Source: Chitinophagaceae bacterium
Lineage (GTDB): Bacteria > Bacteroidota > Bacteroidia > Chitinophagales > Chitinophagaceae
NCBI GenBank assembly: GCA_024643655.1
Contig: JAHEMM010000002.1
Coordinates: 56,768-120,767, forward strand
Direction of reading: 5' to 3'
DNA length: 64,000 nt
The notes beneath the pieces were generated by a model. The model worked only from the letters and a program-made list of their open reading frames with translations. It was not told where the DNA came from and searched no databases. The position numbers and the translations under genes are program-made. Within the stretch, counting starts at the first letter, position 1. Every line of letters starts with the position of its first letter. This document shows positions 57,630 through 64,000 of this stretch, in pieces.

Positions 57630-60600
57630 ATGAAAACATTTTTTACCCACCTTTTAGCTCTTTTCTTGTTTTTAACCCCATTGCTGTTATCTGCACAGGG
57701 AAAAAATAATTATTCAATTCAGCTGCATGCTGGAACTTTTACACCAGCTGAAAATGTAAATGACCTTTCGAAAAATTCTTCCTTGTTTCAAAATAGCTTA
57801 TTTCTCGATAAACACTATGTAACGATTCAGTTTCATAAATTACCTGATGCCGCTGCAAAAGCTAGGATTGAAGCTGCTGGAATTAGTCTTGGAGATTATA
57901 TACCTAATATGGCGTATATGGCTTCAGTTTCTTCATCGCTAGATTTAAATACATTAAAGGAGTTTAATGTAAGAAGTGTAATACAATTTACAAATGATCA
58001 AAAAACTACTCCCGATATACTGGCAGGTAATTTTCCTCAACATGCAATAAAATCAATTAACACTGTAGATTTGAATATTGTTACTTATGAAAAGATAAGT
58101 GCTACAAAGATTGCCACAGTTTTAAAAACTTTAGACGCTTCAATTTTAGCAGACAATCAGGTATTTAGAAGTTTTGTTATCCGTCTGCCTCAAAATAAAG
58201 TGAATAGTCTAATTGGATTATCTTTTATTCAGTGGGTTGATCCCATTTCTCCTCCCAATAAATTAGAAAACTTACCAGGTCGAACGTTACATCGAGTTAA
58301 TATTTTGCAAGAAGGCATCCGTAATCTCAATGGAGAAAATATTAATATCGGACTTTGGGATGGAGGATCTGTTTTTACTTCGCATTTGGATTTTTCACCT
58401 GCAGGGAGAGTAACTGTCGAAAGAGCAGGTGGAGTTTCATCTCATGCAACACATGTGGCCGGCACTATTACCGGCAAAGGTTTAGTAAATCCAATTGCAA
58501 AAGGTATGGCTCCCAATGCCAGACTTTACAACTGGGACTTCAATACAGATATTCAGGCTGAGATGGCAATAGAAATACCTGCAAAAAATCTGTTGGTAAG
58601 TAGTCATTCTTATGGATTTAGTTTTTCAGGTGCTTGTAACTTAACAAATAGTCTTTTAGCATATGAATCTAGAAGCAGGGCTACAGATATTAATCTAAAT
58701 AATAATCCATCTCACTTACATGTCCATTCTGCAGGTAATTCCGGCGGATCTTGCACTGGTGGATTTCATACGATTACGGGTAGTGGGAAACCTGCAAAAA
58801 ACAATTTAGTTGTATCAAATGTTACAACTTTTGAAGCAATTGCAGGATCAAGTAGCAGAGGACCTGTAAGTGATGGAAGAATAAAGCCAGAAATAAGTGC
58901 AATGGGTACCAGCGTATTTTCAACCGGTACCTCTACAACAAGTTATGCTACTATGACTGGAACATCCATGTCAACACCCGGTGTTTCCGGAACTTCAGCT
59001 TTATTATATCAACGATATAAGCAGTTAAATGGAAATGCAAATCCTCCATCTTCTTTAATTAAGAATATTATTTGTAATGCAGCTGAGGATTTAGGCAATT
59101 CGGGTCCAGATTATACTTTTGGTTTTGGCAGATTAAATGCACTTACATCCGTAAAAATTTTGGAAGATAATCGGTATGCAGTAAATTCAGTTACAACAGG
59201 TACATTTAATGATGTTAACATTACAATACCGTCAGGGACAGTTAGTTTAAAAGTAATGCTAACCTGGAATGATCCTGCGGGAGCATTAAATGCAAACCCA
59301 GCTTTGGTTAATGATTTAGATTTGACTGTAATAAATGGCGCAACAACTACTTTACCATGGATTATGGATAAAAACAATCCATCTTCTCTAGCAACAAGAG
59401 GAATTGACACTTACAGTAATATTGAACAGGTAACAATTGATAACCCTGCTGCAGGCACTTACACATTAAAAGTAAATGGCACTTCAGTTCCTATTGGTGC
59501 CAATCAACAATATTCTTTGAGCTGGATTATCGAACAGCAATATATAGAAGTATTATATCCGAATGGAAGTGAAAATTTCAGCCCGGGAAGTACACAGACG
59601 ATTACATGGGATAATGCAGGTATTACTTCAAACCAAACTGTAGAATATTCTTTAAATAATGGTGTAAACTGGACAACTATTTCAAGCTCTATTCCAGCTA
59701 CAACAACTAGACTAAACTGGACTGTTCCAACTGCGAATACTTCCACTGCATTAATTAGAGTAAGTAGTGGCGGATTAACTGACATAAGTGATGCTAATTT
59801 TAGTATTCTAGGAACTCCATCTAGCTTATCAATCGGAGCTCCAAGTTGTACTGCAGGAGAAGTAACTTTTACCTGGTCTGCAATAGCCAACGCAACTGAA
59901 TACGATATTTATTTACTGAATCAAGCTACTGGTGTTTATTCAGTAGTTGCACCAAATATTGCTGGCACTTCGTTTACCTTAACGGGACTTACACCTGGAG
60001 CAAGTTTATGGTTTGCACATACAGCAAAAAATAGCACTACAGGTACAGTAAGTGAAAGGTCTATTCCTGTTAATGCAACTGTTTCTACTGGTGGTGGCGG
60101 ATTGGGAACTATTGGTTCAATCACTGGAAATACTACCATTTGTGGTACCACAAATGGTATTCAATATTCTGTTCCTGTGGTTTCAGGTGCAACAAATTAT
60201 ACATGGACTGCTCCTCCAGGTGCAGTAATTGCCAGTGGGCAAGGTACAAATACGATTACCATCAACTATACCGCAGGAAGCAGTAACGGCAACTTAACAG
60301 TTTTTGCTTCCAATGGAAGTTGCCAAACATCAACAGCAACACTTGCAATATCTGCAAGTAGTTCTGGTATTGTTGCTCCAACAAGCGGAGGAAATCAATC
60401 AGTTAATGTTTGTTCGGGTGCTTCTATTCCTACACTAACAGCAACAGCAACTACTACTGCAGGCAATACAATAGTTTGGTACAATGCCGCAACTAATGGT
60501 ACTGTAGTTACTAACCCTACATTAAATACTGTTGGAACAATTACATATTTTGCAGCAAGCCGAAATACAACTACCGGTTGCGAAAGTTCAACAAGAACTG

Positions 60601-61571
60601 GTGTTACATTAACAATTATTGCAATCCCTTCTGCTTCAATAACAGCAAGTGGAGCCACAACTTTCTGTCAGGGAGGTTCAGTAATGTTGACTGCAAATGC
60701 TGGCACATCCTATTTGTGGAGTAATGGAGCTACATCTCAATCTATTACAGTTACTACAACTGGAAATTATAATGTTTCTGTAACTACTGGCACATGTAAT
60801 AGTACTAGTCCATCTTTAAATGTAATAGTTAATCCTTTACCAATAGCAACTATAACAGCAAGCGGTCCATTAAGTTTCTGTGAGCCAAGTAATGTTATTT
60901 TAACTGCTTCTACAGGTAACAGTTGGTTATGGAGTAATGGTGCTACATCACAATCAATAACAATTTCAACTGCTGCAGCATCTGGTATATATACAGTAAG
61001 AGTTACCAATGCTGCAGGCTGTTCTGCTACATCTTCTGGCACAACAGTAGCTGTAAGTCCTAGACCGAACGTTTCCATTTCGGCTGCTCCTTTCACCAAA
61101 TTGTTTCCGGGATTGACAACTACACTTAGTTCAACAATTACACCAGCCGGTTCTTATACTTATAGCTGGCGAAATGGCCCAACAGTTGTTACTGGAGCTT
61201 CAGCTTCTTCATTACCTGTTACCATAAATGAATTAGGAAGCTATACTCTAATTGCAACTAATAGTGGAGGCTGTAGCAATACTTCAAATTCAATTGTAAT
61301 TGGTGATTCTGCAACAAGCAAGTTATTCATCATGCCAAATCCAAATGATGGACAGTTTCAGGTAAGTTATTATAGTGCAGCCAATACTTCATTCACAATG
61401 GTCATATATGACTCGAAAGGTGCACAAGTTTACAATAGACCTTATACTATAATAACCCCTTACCAGAGAATGGATGTTGATATTAGAAAATACAATGCAG
61501 GTATTTATACAATTGCAATAATTGACAAAACTGGCAAGCGATTAGCTTATGGGAATGTACTGATCAATTAA
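57630..61571 (+). CDS. S8 subtilisin-like serine protease with Ig-like modules and T9SS type A sorting domain
   Basis: Signal peptide; catalytic contexts NIGLWDGGSV, SSHATHVAGTITG, MTGTSMSTPGVSGTSALL; C-terminal FIMPNPNDGQFQVSYYSAANTSFTMVIYDSKGAQVY...YNAGIYTIAIIDKTGKRLAYGNVLIN. Confidence 0.95.
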   Translation: MKTFFTHLLALFLFLTPLLLSAQGKNNYSIQLHAGTFTPAENVNDLSKNSSLFQNSLFLDKHYVTIQFHKLPDAAAKARIEAAGISLGDYIPNMAYMASVSSSLDLNTLKEFNVRSVIQFTNDQKTTPDILAGNFPQHAIKSINTVDLNIVTYEKISATKIATVLKTLDASILADNQVFRSFVIRLPQNKVNSLIGLSFIQWVDPISPPNKLENLPGRTLHRVNILQEGIRNLNGENINIGLWDGGSVFTSHLDFSPAGRVTVERAGGVSSHATHVAGTITGKGLVNPIAKGMAPNARLYNWDFNTDIQAEMAIEIPAKNLLVSSHSYGFSFSGACNLTNSLLAYESRSRATDINLNNNPSHLHVHSAGNSGGSCTGGFHTITGSGKPAKNNLVVSNVTTFEAIAGSSSRGPVSDGRIKPEISAMGTSVFSTGTSTTSYATMTGTSMSTPGVSGTSALLYQRYKQLNGNANPPSSLIKNIICNAAEDLGNSGPDYTFGFGRLNALTSVKILEDNRYAVNSVTTGTFNDVNITIPSGTVSLKVMLTWNDPAGALNANPALVNDLDLTVINGATTTLPWIMDKNNPSSLATRGIDTYSNIEQVTIDNPAAGTYTLKVNGTSVPIGANQQYSLSWIIEQQYIEVLYPNGSENFSPGSTQTITWDNAGITSNQTVEYSLNNGVNWTTISSSIPATTTRLNWTVPTANTSTALIRVSSGGLTDISDANFSILGTPSSLSIGAPSCTAGEVTFTWSAIANATEYDIYLLNQATGVYSVVAPNIAGTSFTLTGLTPGASLWFAHTAKNSTTGTVSERSIPVNATVSTGGGGLGTIGSITGNTTICGTTNGIQYSVPVVSGATNYTWTAPPGAVIASGQGTNTITINYTAGSSNGNLTVFASNGSCQTSTATLAISASSSGIVAPTSGGNQSVNVCSGASIPTLTATATTTAGNTIVWYNAATNGTVVTNPTLNTVGTITYFAASRNTTTGCESSTRTGVTLTIIAIPSASITASGATTFCQGGSVMLTANAGTSYLWSNGATSQSITVTTTGNYNVSVTTGTCNSTSPSLNVIVNPLPIATITASGPLSFCEPSNVILTASTGNSWLWSNGATSQSITISTAAASGIYTVRVTNAAGCSATSSGTTVAVSPRPNVSISAAPFTKLFPGLTTTLSSTITPAGSYTYSWRNGPTVVTGASASSLPVTINELGSYTLIATNSGGCSNTSNSIVIGDSATSKLFIMPNPNDGQFQVSYYSAANTSFTMVIYDSKGAQVYNRPYTIITPYQRMDVDIRKYNAGIYTIAIIDKTGKRLAYGNVLIN
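60711..60966 (+). repeat. Two tandem Ig/PKD-like modules in the protease gene, sharing a near-identical ~42-nt core
   Basis: TATTTGTGGAGTAATGGAGCTACATCTCAATCTATTACAGTT (60711-60752) versus TGGTTATGGAGTAATGGTGCTACATCACAATCAATAACAATT (60924-60965). Confidence 0.75.
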
Positions 61572-61585
61572 AAAATAATAATTAT

Positions 61586-61622
61586 AAAAAAAGCCAACCT
61601 TCATTACAAGGTTGGCTTTTTT
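61586..61622. terminator. Rho-independent (likely bidirectional) terminator after the S8 protease
   Basis: AAGCCAACCTT-CATTAC-AAGGTTGGCTT flanked by A and T runs. Confidence 0.9.
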
Positions 61623-61747
61623 ATAGAAATGAAAATTTTCTTAAAAGAATGTAGGTGAGTAATTAAATGACAAAGCCGGTTATAAAACTAATATCATCCA
61701 CTTACAATAATATAACACTCGAACTTTACTTACTTTAGGGTCCCTTA

Positions 61748-63475
61748 TTACCGCTGAAAAAAGACTTTGCTGATTTTTCCGCTTTCAATAATATATATGG
61801 CAGTTGCATAAATTGGTTTTTTACCAGGATCAAAAAAGACTTCTTCCTGATCGATTACCATATTGCCCTGCACAATGCGGTTCAATAGATTACAATGTAA
61901 TCCTGGAGTATTTGTTAGAAATTGATACTCATCCCGCATTTGCTTTTTCCCTTTCATTTGTAGTTTATCAGGAAATTGATATATTTCTACATCCTCTGCA
62001 TATGGCTCTAAAAATGCTTCCAGGTTATGTGCATTATAAGCATTGAGTTGTTGCTGAGCCAATGTAGCCGGATCGTTTTTTATAAATGAAGAGGGCTTAA
62101 AGGGTACGCCTTTATTAATTACATACTCTACAGTCTTCCAATTGGCAATGTCATCCAATGGATTTTTAGTAAGCAATACCATATTGGCTAATTTTCCTTT
62201 TACAATACTTCCCCATTCTTTCTCTTGCCCTACCATTTTAGCACCGTTGATAGTGGAAGCTTCAAGCAATTGCCAGTTGGTCATGCCAGCTTGTTGCATG
62301 GCTTTTAATTCTTCAAAATAAGAACCGGCATGTTGTGTGCCGATATTTCCTGCATCAGTACCGGTAGCGATGGTAACGCCACCTTCATTTAAGATTTTAA
62401 AATTGGCATACATAGTAGCCAGTTCTTTTTTATCTTTTTCTTTTTGTGCAGGCGAAGCTATTACATTAATATACTTAGCAGCAATGGCTGTATCTGGTTT
62501 AGGATACTCAAGTATTGTAGAAACCGTTGTAGGACTAGAAATATTTAATTCGTCGTTAGAAAAGTGATAAACCCCTCCTAATGATTTGTTGTAATTTCCA
62601 GCTACAACTAATGTTGGACAAAGAACAGTTTTATTTTTCTTTAGTAGTTGTACAAAATCATTCGTGATGAGTTCATCATCGACGCTATGTACAAGGAAAT
62701 CAGCACCAGCCTCAATTGACAACTGCGCAGTGATTAGTTGCGTTGCATGTACTGCTACTCTTAAATTATATTTATGCGCTTCATCTATTGCCGCTTTTAC
62801 CAAAGGCAAATTCTTTCTTGCTCCTTTTTCCAGATCTTTATCCAAAACAATATACCATATCTTAATAAAATCTGTACGAAGAGGTAGCTGATCTCTTACG
62901 GATTGACGAACACCTTCTTCCGTTTGCATGAATGCGAATGGCGCTTCATTACCTAAGTTTTTATACGGCTCAGGAATATATGTGGTGAGCAATGGCCCAG
63001 TCATTCGAATCAATGGTGCATAGGTTTTAGTTAGGAATGAATCTCGCTGCGAAAGAAAATTGAAAGAAGCGCCTACATCAATTACTGAAGTGATTCCAAT
63101 GCTGCAATATCGACGCAGAAAGTCTTCCATATTATTATGCACCCAAGCCAATTCTTTTTCATGCGACTGATATTTTCTCAAATCAATTACATCCGGTCGG
63201 GCATACATACCTCCACTTTGAAAGAAATGAACATGAGCATCAGTAAGACCGGGCATTAGATATTTGCCGGATCCATCAATTACAACAGTACCATCGGGTA
63301 GTTTGAATTTAATATCTTTTGCAACAGTTACAATTTTTCCATCAAGGGCTAATACAGTTTGACCTGTTAATAGTTTTTTATTTTCTACATCAAGAACATT
63401 AACATTTTTAATTAGTACTTGTGCAGTGAGGGATTGAACCATAGTGAAACTGATAAGGAAAAGTAGCAGGCGCAT
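61748..63475 (-). CDS. Secreted amidohydrolase with C-terminal SnoaL/NTF2-like domain
   Basis: Signal peptide; YLMPGLTDAHVHFFQSGG; IATGTDAGNIGTQHAGSYFEELKAM; C-terminal QQQLNAYNAHNLEAFLEPYAEDVEIYQFPDKLQMKGKKQMRDEY resembles SnoaL-like. Confidence 0.88.
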   Translation of the reverse strand: MRLLLFLISFTMVQSLTAQVLIKNVNVLDVENKKLLTGQTVLALDGKIVTVAKDIKFKLPDGTVVIDGSGKYLMPGLTDAHVHFFQSGGMYARPDVIDLRKYQSHEKELAWVHNNMEDFLRRYCSIGITSVIDVGASFNFLSQRDSFLTKTYAPLIRMTGPLLTTYIPEPYKNLGNEAPFAFMQTEEGVRQSVRDQLPLRTDFIKIWYIVLDKDLEKGARKNLPLVKAAIDEAHKYNLRVAVHATQLITAQLSIEAGADFLVHSVDDELITNDFVQLLKKNKTVLCPTLVVAGNYNKSLGGVYHFSNDELNISSPTTVSTILEYPKPDTAIAAKYINVIASPAQKEKDKKELATMYANFKILNEGGVTIATGTDAGNIGTQHAGSYFEELKAMQQAGMTNWQLLEASTINGAKMVGQEKEWGSIVKGKLANMVLLTKNPLDDIANWKTVEYVINKGVPFKPSSFIKNDPATLAQQQLNAYNAHNLEAFLEPYAEDVEIYQFPDKLQMKGKKQMRDEYQFLTNTPGLHCNLLNRIVQGNMVIDQEEVFFDPGKKPIYATAIYIIESGKISKVFFQR

Positions 63476-63554
63476 AATCTTTATATTTTTTTGGAATGGC
63501 TAGGAATTTCTATTTGTGAAATTGTTCAAAATCTTCGAAAAATATCGTACACAT

Positions 63555-64000
63555 TTAGTTGTCAATTAAACGTCGATGATAATTGATTTGTCCCAGATGA
63601 TAGTTTAAATGACCTGATAGATGTAATAAAAAAAGCTCATAAGTAATTGGTTCGCCAAAGACTTGCAAAGGATATTCATTCTCTAACATATCAATTGACA
63701 TACTTTCAAGGGATTGTTGAACAATAGAATCAACTTCTTCGATATTTCTAATTAAGACATCTCTTGAAATACTTTTTGAAGCAAACTCTTCTGGCCTATT
63801 TCTTATATAGCCTGTTTTACCGATAGTAGCACCAATAAAACTATTAAGGTTTCCAATCAGATGTAAACACAGATTACCTGCAGAGTTAGAAATTCCAACT
63901 TTTGTCTCCCATAAATTCGATTCGCTTTTATACAAAGTCAACTCTTCCTTAAGCTTATTTAAATCTCGGGAAAAGAGTAGTTGTAAGCTTTTAATAACCA
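63555..64000 (-). CDS. DinB-family (DUF1572-like) protein, start truncated by right window edge
   Basis: Frame is open to the edge: (M)VIKSLQLLFSRDLNKLKEELTLYKSESNLWETKVGISNSAGNLCLHLIGNLNSFIGATIG...LSGHLNYHLGQINYHRRLIDN. The last bases suggest an ATG straddling position 64000/64001. Confidence 0.82.
   Translation of the reverse strand, partial: VIKSLQLLFSRDLNKLKEELTLYKSESNLWETKVGISNSAGNLCLHLIGNLNSFIGATIGKTGYIRNRPEEFASKSISRDVLIRNIEEVDSIVQQSLESMSIDMLENEYPLQVFGEPITYELFLLHLSGHLNYHLGQINYHRRLIDN

Noticed and set aside
59504-61099. Several 70-128 aa minus-strand ORFs (59504-59890, 59936-60151, 60395-60658, 60767-61099)
   Set aside because: Antisense to the Thr/Ser/Ala-rich S8 protease gene; Val/Pro/Leu-rich shadow translations from compositional bias.
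1-64000. CRISPR arrays, tRNA/rRNA genes, insertion sequences
   Set aside because: No regularly spaced direct repeats, no tRNA-like cloverleaf with TTC arm, and no transposase or integrase motifs seen in the translations; a tRNAscan/Infernal/ISfinder run would be needed to exclude them formally.

Overview
The window looks like a chromosomal segment of a Bacteroidota bacterium, probably Chitinophagaceae-like. Supporting signs are TAnnTTTG promoter elements, a type IX secretion sorting domain, dispersed bacillithiol genes and LytTR signalling. It is densely coding. I saw no tRNA, rRNA, CRISPR array or transposase. Recognisable genes include partial smc (left edge), a LytTR/LytS-type two-component pair, ccmE/ccmF, bshB1, bshC and a YfiT-type bacillithiol transferase, folC, fbp, aspartate kinase, hppD, purK and purE flanking an RND efflux operon, a trans-4-hydroxyproline catabolic set, and a T9SS-secreted subtilisin. 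The best candidate for an undescribed system is the tight five-gene operon at 48936-56562: class III aminotransferase, carbon-nitrogen hydrolase, 929-aa Orn/Lys/Arg-decarboxylase-like PLP enzyme, ATP-grasp ligase and C45/AAT-type Ntn hydrolase. It resembles a pathway that makes or remodels an amide-linked amine or amino-acid metabolite. Other notable items are a caspase-like/beta-barrel fusion, a YkuD-TonB_C fusion, a CXXXY-type CcmE, an arginase-family/radical-SAM/two-exporter operon, an amidohydrolase-SnoaL fusion, and a folC promoter embedded in an upstream terminator. All family calls are from reading translations by eye; no searches were run.
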